64,000 bases of DNA from NCBI RefSeq assembly GCF_900230225.1, contig NZ_OCNH01000003.1, positions 62,001 through 126,000 of the forward strand. Direction: 5' to 3'. Shown piece by piece: positions 1 through 7,787 of this stretch (its first letter is position 1; every line of letters begins with the position of its first letter). This DNA comes from Spirosoma fluviale. GTDB lineage: Bacteria; Bacteroidota; Bacteroidia; Cytophagales; Spirosomataceae. Under the pieces are notes generated by a model that was not told where the DNA came from, did not search any database, and saw only the letters and a program-made list of their open reading frames with translations. The position numbers and the translations under genes were made by a program.

Positions 1-462
1 GAAATTGCCGAGCAGATTTCGGCCGCTATCGGGAAAGAGAAGACGGGGATTCGCCTGTCGCCTTATGGTGTATTCAACGATATGCCCTACTCACCGGATG
101 ATGACAAGATTTACCATTACGTAGCCCAAAAGCTGTCGGATTACGTCGTGTACGTTCATTTGGTCGATCACGAGTCGATGGGCGCACCGGCGGTCGATCC
201 GGCCATTGTAGAGGCTATCCGGAAAAATTATACGGGTGCGCTGATTCTGAGCGGAGGCTATGATGCCGAGCGGGCAGAAGCGGCTCTGACGAGCGGAAAA
301 GCGGATTTGATCGCTATCGGTCGGCCGTTTATTGCCAATCCCGATCTGGTGGAGCGTCTGAAAACGGGTGCGGAATTAAACCAACCCGACTTCTCGACCT
401 TCTACACCCCCGGCGAAAAAGGCTACACCGATTACCCAGTGCTGGAAGAAGCAAGGGCGTAA
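1..462 (+). CDS. Old Yellow Enzyme family alkene reductase, C-terminal part
   Basis: The reading frame is open from base 1, so the gene starts outside the window and only about 153 C-terminal residues are present. The visible part carries the family's RLSPYG segment with FND close behind, followed by the later TIM-barrel strands, including SGGYD and IAIGRPFIANPDLV, the phosphate-binding end of the FMN site in this family. The protein ends in FYTPGEKGYTDYP, typical of NemA/xenobiotic-reductase-like ene-reductases. Members reduce activated C=C bonds with NAD(P)H and FMN in the cytoplasm; the substrate here cannot be told. Its stop codon lies 5 bp before a long intergenic palindrome (468-567) that separates it from convergent purQ. 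Family assignment is firm; the exact subtype is not. Confidence 0.9.
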   Translation, partial: EIAEQISAAIGKEKTGIRLSPYGVFNDMPYSPDDDKIYHYVAQKLSDYVVYVHLVDHESMGAPAVDPAIVEAIRKNYTGALILSGGYDAERAEAALTSGKADLIAIGRPFIANPDLVERLKTGAELNQPDFSTFYTPGEKGYTDYPVLEEARA

Positions 463-467
463 GTGAT

Positions 468-567
468 ATGAGGAGTTAGGAGTTAGAAGCGAGGAGTTAG
501 GAGGGCTTACGCATGTTGTCCTGCCGGATGGCTCCTCACTCCTCGCTACTAACTCCTCGCTCCTCAT
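468..567. repeat. Intergenic palindromic element, family A copy 1
   Basis: About 100 bp with complementary ends (ATGAGGAG at 468, CTCCTCAT at 567). Both arms are built from variations of the word GAGGAGTTAG. The centre (GAGGGCTTACGCATGTTG, then GCCGGATGGCTCC) matches two more copies at 36782-36872 and 37055-37167. It fills the gap between two convergent genes; the TGA stop of purQ (564-566) is inside the right arm. Confidence 0.85.
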
Positions 568-1250
568 ACCAAAACTGCCTTCAATATCTGCTCTAAAATA
601 ATCCGTCCGTCGGTATTGCCGAGAACGGGGTCGGCGGCTCGTTCGGGGTGGGGCATCATGCCGAAAACGTTCTTGTTCTTGTTGGCTACGCCCGCAATAT
701 TTTCAAGGCTTCCATTGGCATTAGACGCTTCGGTAACGATACCGTTTTCGTCGCAATACCGGAATAGCACCTGGTTGTTATCGTTCAACGACTTCAAGGT
801 ATCGGCGTCGGCAAAATACCGGCCATCACCGTGCGCAATGGGTATTTTATACGCAGGCTTTTCCAGACCCGCCGTCAGCAGAGCGTCGATCGACTCGGGT
901 TTCAGATAAATGTTCTTGCAAACGTATTTCTGACTGCTGTTCTGCAGCAGAACGCCCGGTACCAGTCGGGCTTCGGCCAGAATCTGGAAACCGTTGCAGA
1001 TACCCATCAGGTAGCCGCCCCGGTTGGCGTGGGCAATCACCTCGTTCATGATCGGCGAAAAACGCGCTATGGCACCCGTCCGGAGATAGTCGCCATAGGA
1101 GAAACCGCCCGGCAGAATAATGAAATCGCAGCCTTGCAGATCATGATCTTTATGCCAGAGTTTTACGACTTCCTGGTCCATCAGTTCCAGTGCATCGACT
1201 GCGTCCTGATCGCAGTTGGAACCGGGAAAAACAACAACGCCAAATTTCAT
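564..1250 (-). CDS. purQ: Phosphoribosylformylglycinamidine synthase subunit PurQ
   Basis: Glutamine amidotransferase subunit of FGAM synthase, which supplies ammonia for the fourth step of de novo purine synthesis together with PurL and PurS (not in this window). The 228-residue length is normal for stand-alone PurQ. Visible motifs are the N-terminal VVFPGSNCD, the oxyanion region PGGFSYGDYLR, the nucleophile elbow GICNGFQIL with the catalytic cysteine, and MMPHPER with the catalytic histidine near the C-terminus. The start is the ATG at 1250; a good -7 promoter motif lies 32-39 bp upstream. It runs toward the Old Yellow Enzyme gene, and its stop codon falls in the palindrome between them. 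Confidence 0.97.
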   Translation of the reverse strand: MKFGVVVFPGSNCDQDAVDALELMDQEVVKLWHKDHDLQGCDFIILPGGFSYGDYLRTGAIARFSPIMNEVIAHANRGGYLMGICNGFQILAEARLVPGVLLQNSSQKYVCKNIYLKPESIDALLTAGLEKPAYKIPIAHGDGRYFADADTLKSLNDNNQVLFRYCDENGIVTEASNANGSLENIAGVANKNKNVFGMMPHPERAADPVLGNTDGRIILEQILKAVLV

Positions 1251-1281
1251 AGCGGGAGAATTGCTAAATCGAAGTAATACA

Positions 1282-1289
1282 CAAAGATA
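1282..1289 (-). promoter_or_regulatory. Probable purQ promoter, -7 element
   Basis: On the minus strand this reads TATCTTTG, an exact match to the Bacteroidota -7 consensus TAnnTTTG. A TTG lies about 22 bp upstream, a plausible -33 element. The start codon of purQ is 32 bp downstream, giving a short leader. Confidence 0.55.
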
Positions 1290-1414
1290 GCAGTTCAGCC
1301 GCTACTTCGGGCAATCAATTTTTGGGAAATGGAGCATAGGGAGAGCACTTACTACACCTATTTCACTCACTTTACTTACTACACCCACCCCTCCTCCCTT
1401 TACGCCCTTTCCCC

Positions 1415-1422
1415 TATCTTTA
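1415..1422 (+). promoter_or_regulatory. Possible promoter directly abutting the epimerase start
   Basis: TATCTTTA matches the Bacteroidota -7 motif at seven of eight positions and ends only 4 bp before the ATG at 1427. If it is a promoter, transcription would begin at or next to the start codon, giving a leaderless or near-leaderless message. Confidence 0.35.
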
Positions 1423-1426
1423 CAGG

Positions 1427-2449
1427 ATGCAATTGCTCTTTCATCGGGTCGATCTTCGCCTGAACCATACCTTTACCATTGCGCACGACAGCCGCGACGT
1501 ACAGCCAACCCTTCTAGTCGAGTTACGGGACGGTGTGTACAGCGGCTTTGGCGAAGCTACCGCAACCCGTTATTACGGCATCACGATTGATGGTATGGTG
1601 GCCGCTCTCGAATCCCTTCGGCACACCATCGAAAGCTACACGCTGACTAATCCCGAAACGTTCTGGGCCGATATGCAGCCGCATCTGGCGCAAAATCCGT
1701 TTGCCCTTTGTGCGCTCGATCAGGCCGCGTGGGACTTGTGGGGCAAGCAGCAGCAACAACCGCTCTATAAGCTCTGGAACCTGGACCCGGCCAACGCACC
1801 CCTGACCGATTATACCATTGGCCTCGACACACCCGAGCGGATGGTCGAAAAAATGCAGGAACGCCCGTGGCCATTGTATAAAATCAAGTTAGGTCGGCCA
1901 GACAAAGATATAACCCTCGTTACGACCCTCCGTGAGCATACCGATGCTGTGTTTCGGGTAGATGCCAATTGCGGATGGACGGCGGCTGATGCGATAAAAA
2001 AATCGCGGGTATTGAAGGAACTGGGCGTCGAATTTATCGAACAGCCGCTACCCGCCGATGACTGGGCCGGTGCAAAGCTTGTTTATGAGCAAAGTGCCTT
2101 ACCCATCATTGCCGATGAAAGCTGCATAGTCGAAAGTGATGTTGACCATTGCGCGGGGTATTTCCACGGCGTCAATATCAAGCTGACCAAGTGCGGTGGC
2201 CTAACCCCCGCCCGGCGCATGATCAGCCGCGCCCGCGAACTGGGCCTGCGCGTCATGGTTGGCTGCATGACCGAATCGAGCGTGGGGATTTCGGCCATTG
2301 CGCAACTGCTTCCGTTACTCGATTATGCCGATCTGGATGGGGCCATGCTCATCGGAAATGACCCTGCTACGGGTGTTACGTTCGACAATGGTCACGTTGT
2401 CTATGCCACCGAAAATGGAACCGGGGTGAACCTGCTGGTGAGCGAATGA
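1427..2449 (+). CDS. Dipeptide epimerase (enolase superfamily)
   Basis: A 340-residue member of the mandelate racemase/muconate-lactonizing branch of the enolase superfamily, closest in pattern to L-Ala-D/L-Glu epimerases, which recycle murein peptides in the cytoplasm. The capping domain occupies roughly residues 1-120. The barrel then shows YKIKLG with the paired catalytic lysine, RVDANCGW and FIEQPLP carrying the first metal-binding acids, IIADESC with the next acid, and NIKLTKCGG with the second catalytic lysine. VGCMTESSVG near residue 285 is characteristic of dipeptide epimerases. The stop overlaps the next start by 4 bases (ATGA), so the two products are probably made together. Precise dipeptide specificity is not readable. 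Confidence 0.9.
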   Translation: MQLLFHRVDLRLNHTFTIAHDSRDVQPTLLVELRDGVYSGFGEATATRYYGITIDGMVAALESLRHTIESYTLTNPETFWADMQPHLAQNPFALCALDQAAWDLWGKQQQQPLYKLWNLDPANAPLTDYTIGLDTPERMVEKMQERPWPLYKIKLGRPDKDITLVTTLREHTDAVFRVDANCGWTAADAIKKSRVLKELGVEFIEQPLPADDWAGAKLVYEQSALPIIADESCIVESDVDHCAGYFHGVNIKLTKCGGLTPARRMISRARELGLRVMVGCMTESSVGISAIAQLLPLLDYADLDGAMLIGNDPATGVTFDNGHVVYATENGTGVNLLVSE

Positions 2450-3510
2450 ACGAGCGAATCCACATCGACCACCTGCCGAACCGGACCATCGCCCATAACG
2501 GTACGGATTACCTTTTCTTTAGCGGCACCGCCTACCTGGGGATGCCCCAGCACCCCGGCTTTCAACAACTGGTGGCCCAAAGCATGAGCCGCTACGGGAC
2601 GGTTTTCGGTAGTTCCCGAAATGGGAATCTGCGGCTCGGCGTTTACGAAGAGGCCGAAGCCAAACTGGCGACGCGAACTGGTGCCGGGGCAGCGTTGACG
2701 CTCTCGTCGGGTATGATGGCCGGGCAGGTTATTGTTAACTGGCTTCGCAAAGAGCAGACTACGTTCATATATGCGCCCGGTGCGCACCCGGCCCTTTGGG
2801 ACTCGCCGGTGGTTTCATTGCCGCAGCTCTCGTTTGCCAACTGGACGGCCCAACTTACCACCCAGCTACAGGCGCTCGACGCCGGACCGGTGGCTATTCT
2901 GATGAACTCGCTCGACGCGGTCTGCTCGGATTATTACGATTTTGCCTGGCTAAACGACCTCCCCGATGATAGACACATTACCTTGGTCGTCGACGATTCG
3001 CACGGGATCGGGGTGCTCAACAACGGGCGGGGTATCTGGCCGCAACTCTCTTTGTCGGAGAACCGCCGAAACGGACCGATTCGGGTACTGGTTACGGCAT
3101 CGCTGGCGAAAGCAATGGGCTTACCCGGCGGGGCTGTTTTCTCGGATTCGGACACGATAGCCAGTTTGCGCGAAACGGCCTTTTTCGGTGCCTGTTCGCC
3201 CATGGCTCCGGCTTGTCTGGATGCTTATCTGCGTGCCGATGCGCTGTACGCCGAACGGCAGGAGCAACTTCAACGGAACATTCGTCTGGCCGAAGAGCAC
3301 TTACTCCCTTCCGGCCTGTTCCGCCACGCTACGGGCTACCCGGTGTTCTATACCGAACACGACGAACTATACGCCCGGTTACTCGCCCATAACATACTTA
3401 TTTACTCCTTTGCGTACCCGACCGCTGCCGACCGGGCCAACACGCGCATCGTGATCAGTGCGTTTCATGAACCGGCAGATATTGAGCAGGTTGCCCGGCG
3501 GTTGATATAG
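2446..3510 (+). CDS. PLP-dependent aminotransferase class I/II, BioF-like
   Basis: A 354-residue fold-type I PLP enzyme resembling the alpha-oxoamine synthase family (8-amino-7-oxononanoate synthase, 2-amino-3-ketobutyrate ligase). It has the early FSGTAYLG segment, SRNGNLRLG, VVDDSHGIG with the PLP-ring aspartate and histidine around residue 180, and VTASLAKAMGLPGG with the presumed Schiff-base lysine near residue 220. It starts inside the stop codon of the dipeptide epimerase (ATGA overlap), which suggests translational coupling and a shared pathway, perhaps amino-acid or peptide recycling; that is inference. It is shorter and more divergent than true BioF and there is no other biotin gene nearby. 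The stop directly abuts the stop of the convergent neighbour. Confidence 0.8.
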   Translation: MNERIHIDHLPNRTIAHNGTDYLFFSGTAYLGMPQHPGFQQLVAQSMSRYGTVFGSSRNGNLRLGVYEEAEAKLATRTGAGAALTLSSGMMAGQVIVNWLRKEQTTFIYAPGAHPALWDSPVVSLPQLSFANWTAQLTTQLQALDAGPVAILMNSLDAVCSDYYDFAWLNDLPDDRHITLVVDDSHGIGVLNNGRGIWPQLSLSENRRNGPIRVLVTASLAKAMGLPGGAVFSDSDTIASLRETAFFGACSPMAPACLDAYLRADALYAERQEQLQRNIRLAEEHLLPSGLFRHATGYPVFYTEHDELYARLLAHNILIYSFAYPTAADRANTRIVISAFHEPADIEQVARRLI

Positions 3511-4350
3511 CTATTTCAGGCTGGACAGGAAGTTCAGACTGGGCACCATCTGCTCCATCGAACGCGATGACTCGTCTTCGATGAAAAAGTGCTTCACGCC
3601 CGATTTTTTGGCCTGTTTCATGATCGCGGCAATACCGACGTCGCCTTGCCCGAGGGTCACGTTCGATTCCACATCCGAGTGGCCGGTGTTGCTGTCCGGG
3701 GTGCCGGGTTTGCGGTCTTTCAGGTGCATGAGCACAAACCGCTTCGGGTATTTTTGCAGGAGCGCTACAGGATCATAGCCGGGGGCTTTTACCCAGAATA
3801 CATCCATTTCAAAAGAAACAGATTTTGGATCAAGGTTTTCGGCCAGGTAGTCGAAGAACGTACCGTCCTTGTAGGTTTGAAATTCGTAGCCGTGGTTGTG
3901 GTAACAGAACGTAATCCCGTTTTCGGCCAGCAGCTTTCCCGCGGTGTTGAACACGTCGATGGCCCGGTCGGCTTCGTAAAGCGTCAGAACATCGGTAGCA
4001 TGGGGAATCCAGGTGCAGACTACGTATTTAGCCCCCAGTGCTTTGGCTTCGGCCAGCACCTTCGGTACGTTATTATCCAGGTCCTCGAAGCTCGCTCCGG
4101 TACTAATGGCTTTTATACCGTTCTGATCCAGCAATTTGCGGAAATCCGGTAAACTCAGCCCATAGGTCCCGGCAATTTCGGCTTCCCGAAAGCCCATTTC
4201 TTTCACTTTAGCCATCGTTCCCGGCACATCTTTCGCAAACTGAGTCCGGAAACTGTACAACTGTAGACCTACTGGAGCTGGTTTCTGCGCCAGTGAAAGC
4301 AGATTGCAAAGCAGCAGACCGGCAAGTAGCAATGTAGATTTTGTGTTCAT
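3511..4350 (-). CDS. Secreted sugar phosphate isomerase/epimerase-like TIM-barrel protein
   Basis: Xylose-isomerase-like TIM barrel (AP endonuclease family 2 fold) with a Sec signal peptide of about 20 residues (MNTKSTLLLAGLLLCNLL ending SLAQ). I chose ATG 4350 because it puts this signal at the N-terminus; an upstream in-frame start at 4380 would add ten unlikely residues. Barrel motifs include GLQLYSFR at the mature N-terminus, CYHNHGYEF, SFEMDVFWVKAPG and VLMHLKDRK, which carry the acidic and histidine metal ligands of this family. Such exported proteins are abundant in Cytophagales and may act on sugars in the periplasm, but no substrate is known. It lies 41 bp downstream of the DUF1338 gene on the same strand. 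Confidence 0.85.
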   Translation of the reverse strand: MNTKSTLLLAGLLLCNLLSLAQKPAPVGLQLYSFRTQFAKDVPGTMAKVKEMGFREAEIAGTYGLSLPDFRKLLDQNGIKAISTGASFEDLDNNVPKVLAEAKALGAKYVVCTWIPHATDVLTLYEADRAIDVFNTAGKLLAENGITFCYHNHGYEFQTYKDGTFFDYLAENLDPKSVSFEMDVFWVKAPGYDPVALLQKYPKRFVLMHLKDRKPGTPDSNTGHSDVESNVTLGQGDVGIAAIMKQAKKSGVKHFFIEDESSRSMEQMVPSLNFLSSLK

Positions 4351-4391
4351 GGAGTGAAGGTTTGTTAAGGGCGTAAACATCGAACAATAAA

Positions 4392-5315
4392 CTATTTACC
4401 CGTTTGGGTGGTAAACGTACTTTCAAAAATCTTGTCGGCGTTGCCCGTTTCGAAGCCTTCGCGCCTGTGCTGTCGGGTAATCTGATCGGCGGGGAGGTGC
4501 TGAAACTCGGGCAAAATACGCCGTTCGGCAAATTCAACGTACGAACCCGCAATGCGGAACGTATCGGCAGGCGAACCAGCGACCCCGGCAAACTCAGCGT
4601 CGATCATCTGCGCCACGGTAGACGCCTGCCGTAAGCCGCCATCCGGACTTACTTTTATGGTGCCGCCCGCCGAGTTGAGCCGTAAGCCGTTGCTCTCCAG
4701 AAAGGCTACAAACTCGTCGATGGTGTTGTAGCCCGGCTTCAGGTTATGGACGCTGATGGTAAAATGATTCAGGTAATAGCGGTTGTAGATCACCCAGGCG
4801 GCATATTCGCTTTCGGCCAGCAGGGTCTGGTAGTCGGCCAGGGTGGGCGTTTGCCAGAGGGGCTGGTGCAGAAAGCGGTCAACGGCTTCGGCATCGTCCA
4901 GATCCAGCGAATCGACGGGGTCGCTCGTGACCGTATCTGTGTAGTTGTGAATGATGCGCTGCGCTTTGTCCGATAGCTCGTGCACGCGCAGTTCACTCAC
5001 GAAAATGCGGGGGTAATGAGGGGCCGGAGGGCTATACCAGTAAGCCGTTAGTTTCTTACCGATAAAATTGAACTCGTCCCGGCGTTCGTAGCCGTAATGC
5101 GCGAAAATCTTCCCGAACGAAGCCAGCCCCATATTCGGCACGCCCATCGTCCGAAAGGCAATATGGTCGTTCTCGATCTCTTCTGCCGACTGGATAATGC
5201 CCGTAGCGATCATGGCGTCAATAACTTTATGCACATCGGGAACGCGCTCGCTGTATCGGCTCATGAGGCCGTCCAGCACGGCGTCGAGGGTTTGGGTAGT
5301 TGGTGAAGTAGTCAT
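4392..5315 (-). CDS. DUF1338 protein, 2-oxoadipate dioxygenase/decarboxylase-like
   Basis: A 307-residue protein of the DUF1338 (HglS/YdcJ) family, a vicinal-oxygen-chelate fold whose studied members are Fe(II) enzymes converting 2-oxoadipate to 2-hydroxyglutarate in lysine breakdown. The metal-site histidine sits in NDHIAFRTMG near residue 50, and NHFTISVHNLKPG near residue 185 carries further histidines. The C-terminal SYVEFAERR supplies the expected late glutamate. ATG 5315 was chosen because residues upstream of it are atypical and run into the palindrome at 5327-5398. Whether it truly acts on 2-oxoadipate here is inference; no other lysine-catabolism gene is adjacent. Confidence 0.85.
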   Translation of the reverse strand: MTTSPTTQTLDAVLDGLMSRYSERVPDVHKVIDAMIATGIIQSAEEIENDHIAFRTMGVPNMGLASFGKIFAHYGYERRDEFNFIGKKLTAYWYSPPAPHYPRIFVSELRVHELSDKAQRIIHNYTDTVTSDPVDSLDLDDAEAVDRFLHQPLWQTPTLADYQTLLAESEYAAWVIYNRYYLNHFTISVHNLKPGYNTIDEFVAFLESNGLRLNSAGGTIKVSPDGGLRQASTVAQMIDAEFAGVAGSPADTFRIAGSYVEFAERRILPEFQHLPADQITRQHRREGFETGNADKIFESTFTTQTGK

Positions 5316-5326
5316 GGTTGTTGGCG

Positions 5327-5398
5327 CAAACAGGCTCCGGCTGTTTGATTGATAGACAAATTTAACTTCTGTCATAACAAACAGCCGGAGCCTGTTTG
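5327..5398. repeat. Perfect 21-bp inverted repeat
   Basis: Arms 5327-5347 and 5378-5398 are perfect reverse complements (core AACAGGCTCCGGCTGTTT) with a 30-nt loop. It lies in the gap between the thioesterase stop (5410) and the DUF1338 start (5315), both on the minus strand. There is no T-run on either side, so it is not a standard intrinsic terminator. Confidence 0.85.
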
Positions 5399-5409
5399 GG
5401 CCTTAATTG

Positions 5410-6159
5410 TCAATTTTCACGCCACTGGCTTCGTGCCAGAATCACCTCTTTACCCGATTCGGTTTGAACGATTCGGTGTAATAGCATGTCGGCCGTTTCG
5501 GTAGCGGTTTGAACGTCCAGCCAATCGTGCCAATGGCTTTCGGTCCTGTAAACTAAATCAATTTCGGCAATTTCCCGCGTTTGCAGGGTATCGGTGTTTA
5601 TGGATTCGATCAGCCACTGCACATACGCCACATTGTTGACATGTTGATTCTGGTCGATGCTCAGCCACCCCACCTCAACCGGCCTGGTTTCTGACGGAAT
5701 AAACGGTACTATCTGGAAGTCAGGCTTGAGCGGGAGCGTGGGTAATGGGTCAACATTGGTGGGCGGACTCAGTTGGCGTATGAAGTCGGGGAGGGGCACC
5801 ATACTTCGTTTTTCTATGCTGAACACCAGCCAGATGCTGCCTGCATCGGCCAGCAACGTACCGTCTTCGGCCAGCACCCGAAAGTCGCGGTGAATGAAGT
5901 ATTTCTCTACCGTAGTGGGGTAGGTCATCAACTGAATCGTATCGCCGTAGCGCGGGTATTGGTGCATACGCAGGCAAAAGCGCATTAGCATCCAGCCAAA
6001 GCCCTTTTGGCCCAAATCGGCAATGCCAATGCCGTAGTCAATCGCGTTGCGGTTGGCCGATTCCTGCATCAGGTTCATCAGAGCCGGTAGGCTCATCCGC
6101 CCGGAGGCATCGCACTCGTAGCCCCGTAGTGTAAAGGTATCTGTTTGAATAAACGCCAT
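5410..6159 (-). CDS. Acyl-ACP thioesterase family protein
   Basis: A 249-residue double-hotdog protein of the FatA/FatB acyl-ACP thioesterase family, which releases fatty acids from acyl carrier protein in the cytoplasm. The first hotdog includes MNLMQESANRNA followed by GFGWMLMRF and a region resembling plant thioesterases (TYPTTVEKYFIHRDFRV). The second hotdog contains the signature QNQHVNNVAYVQW with the asparagine and histidine of the catalytic site. The start at 6159 precedes MAFIQTDTF, the normal N-terminal strand; a start 16 codons upstream is unlikely. It is probably transcribed alone or with the DUF1338 gene, from which the perfect hairpin at 5327-5398 separates it. Confidence 0.88.
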   Translation of the reverse strand: MAFIQTDTFTLRGYECDASGRMSLPALMNLMQESANRNAIDYGIGIADLGQKGFGWMLMRFCLRMHQYPRYGDTIQLMTYPTTVEKYFIHRDFRVLAEDGTLLADAGSIWLVFSIEKRSMVPLPDFIRQLSPPTNVDPLPTLPLKPDFQIVPFIPSETRPVEVGWLSIDQNQHVNNVAYVQWLIESINTDTLQTREIAEIDLVYRTESHWHDWLDVQTATETADMLLHRIVQTESGKEVILARSQWREN

Positions 6160-6507
6160 GCTGCAAAGAACGACAGAACGCGGATTGGTAGGATTAAACG
6201 GAGGCAAATATTAGCATGTAATTGGCTCGGCTGTAGGAACAATACCGGGCCTTTCGTTTAGACTTAGTTTTTTTTGTATTGTACCGGACCGCATCCTGCT
6301 GTCCAGCCGTCAGGCTAATTCTTTCAACAATATTGCATGCCATTTTAGCCTGACGGCTGGACAGCAGGATGCGGTCCGGTACATTAATCAATAAACCTAG
6401 TTTACAGGGTCTTCAGGAAAAATAAAAATACCGGCTTTTCTGCTTTCTTTTGCCGGTAGTCGGCCAACTTAATCAATCAAATTGCTGATAACGAACACAT
6501 TTCTTCT
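6160..6507. other. Divergent intergenic region holding a long perfect hairpin
   Basis: 348 bp between the thioesterase (minus) and TRIC-like (plus) start codons. The main content is the 39-bp perfect inverted repeat described separately. The rest is AT-rich and must contain two divergent promoters, but no clear TAnnTTTG motif stands out. Confidence 0.6.
6280..6383. repeat. Perfect 39-bp inverted repeat
   Basis: Arms 6280-6318 and 6345-6383 are perfect reverse complements over 39 bases, with a 26-nt AT-rich loop. The arm starts TGTACCGGACCGCATCC and ends CCGTCAGGCTAA. It lies between two divergent genes, so it is not placed as a terminator for either. Confidence 0.95.
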
Positions 6508-7119
6508 ATGACGATCTGGTATATCATGGATTTGGTTGGCACGGGTGTCTTTGCGATTTCGGGGGCTTTATCGGCACTCAGCAAAAAGATGTACCACGAC
6601 CTGTTTGGCCTCTTTTTTATCGGGTTCGTTACGGCCGTGGGCGGTGGTACCCTGCGCGATATCATCATCGGAGCCCATCCGCTGGCCTGGATACGCGATC
6701 CCAATTACCTGATCGTCATCCTGAGCAGCGTTCTGTTGGCTATCCTCTGCCGGAAGTGGTGGCTGGGGGCTTTGCAGCGGCCCCTGCTTGTTTTTGATAC
6801 CCTGGGCATAGGGATTTACACCATACTGGGTATGCAGAAAGCGCTGGCCCTGGGCGTTAACGATTGGGCTTCTATTTTGCTGGGTATTATTTCGGCCTTG
6901 TTTGGGGGCGTCATTCGGGATACGCTGGTCAACGATCTCCCCCTTATTTTCAGTAAGCAACTGTACGCTACACCCTGTCTGGCGGGTGCCCTTCTCTATC
7001 TGTTTGGCCGGTCGCTCCCAATCGACCCAAACGTAACCTTTATTGCATCAGTCACCCTGATCACGCTGTTTCGGCTCGTGGCCATCCGTAAAAACTGGGC
7101 GTTGCCACAGATTCGATAG
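6508..7119 (+). CDS. TRIC-like (UPF0126/YicG) cation channel family membrane protein
   Basis: A 203-residue integral membrane protein made of two homologous halves of three helices each, the architecture of prokaryotic TRIC channels. Each half carries the conserved glycine-rich kink and arginine: GGGTLRD near residue 46 and GGVIRD near residue 133. The N-terminal VGTGVFAISGALSA helix is typical. Structurally studied homologues are trimeric potassium-permeable channels; physiological role in bacteria is uncertain. It is monocistronic, reading away from the thioesterase across the long hairpin at 6280-6383. Length and topology are normal. Confidence 0.9.
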   Translation: MTIWYIMDLVGTGVFAISGALSALSKKMYHDLFGLFFIGFVTAVGGGTLRDIIIGAHPLAWIRDPNYLIVILSSVLLAILCRKWWLGALQRPLLVFDTLGIGIYTILGMQKALALGVNDWASILLGIISALFGGVIRDTLVNDLPLIFSKQLYATPCLAGALLYLFGRSLPIDPNVTFIASVTLITLFRLVAIRKNWALPQIR

Positions 7120-7375
7120 CGATAAAGCAACGTATTGTTGTCTTTTCTTTTCCCTTTTACAGGCTGATAAATAGCCCAAATGCTTGTTTTTGACTACTAG
7201 ATGATCAACTTTTTGGTTGATTTCGTCCGGCGAAATGGTGATTTCAGACAGGAAAAGCTTGAAAAGATTGTTTTTGTGTGGACTTGAATTTTAATTCGTA
7301 TTTATGGTAGATATGGTTACATATTGCTTTGCCAAAAATAGTGCCTATCCCTATAGCTAACATCCACACTCGCTT

Positions 7376-7648
7376 ATGACACTGTCAGTTGAAAGTTTCA
7401 GTCAAGGTCTGGTTGATCTAACTCCCGGCGAATGGAAAGTACTCTTTTGGGTAGCCGATGACTTAACGACGACTGAGATTGCCGAAAAACTAACCCTAAC
7501 GCCAAAAAGTGTTGAGAACTACCGCACACGTATTGGGCGTAAACTGAATATACAAGGGCATCACAAACTGGCCCAGTTTGCGCGGAAGTACGCTGGCGAC
7601 CTGCGTGAATGGCATGATGAGTTGTTACGGGCGTTACCCCCCCCCTAA
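7376..7648 (+). CDS. Small LuxR-type helix-turn-helix protein
   Basis: A 90-residue protein consisting almost only of a LuxR/GerE DNA-binding domain (residues about 15-70: LTPGEWKVLFWVADDLTTTE, IAEKLTLTPKSVENYR, LNIQGHHKLAQFA). There is no receiver or sensor domain, so it is a stand-alone DNA-binding module, perhaps regulated through a partner or by abundance. The C-terminus is encoded by a run of nine C residues just before the stop. It begins an AT-rich patch of small unrecognised genes extending to about 9.6 kb. Its targets are unknown. Confidence 0.8.
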   Translation: MTLSVESFSQGLVDLTPGEWKVLFWVADDLTTTEIAEKLTLTPKSVENYRTRIGRKLNIQGHHKLAQFARKYAGDLREWHDELLRALPPP

Positions 7649-7771
7649 AAACAAAATAAAGTTACATAGAGGTAACGATTGATTTGACGTGAAACTATTA
7701 ATCAACTGATTGTGAGAAATTTTCTCCAAAATTGAGGGGTTTTCCCTCTTTCGCCGTGTATACCAGCCGAA

Positions 7772-7779
7772 TACCTTTG
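7772..7779 (+). promoter_or_regulatory. Probable promoter for the gene at 7867
   Basis: TACCTTTG is an exact TAnnTTTG match. The predicted transcript would begin about 7786, immediately before a strong hairpin, and the next plausible start codon is at 7867. Confidence 0.45.
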
Positions 7780-7787
7780 ACACAGAA

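Noticed and set aside
831-1277. 148-codon plus-strand frame opposite purQ
   Set aside because: Antisense to purQ, which carries all catalytic motifs.
7125-7165. Possible terminator after the TRIC-like gene (CAAC...GTTG followed by TCTTTTCTTTT)
   Set aside because: The stem is only 4-5 bp, too weak to call.
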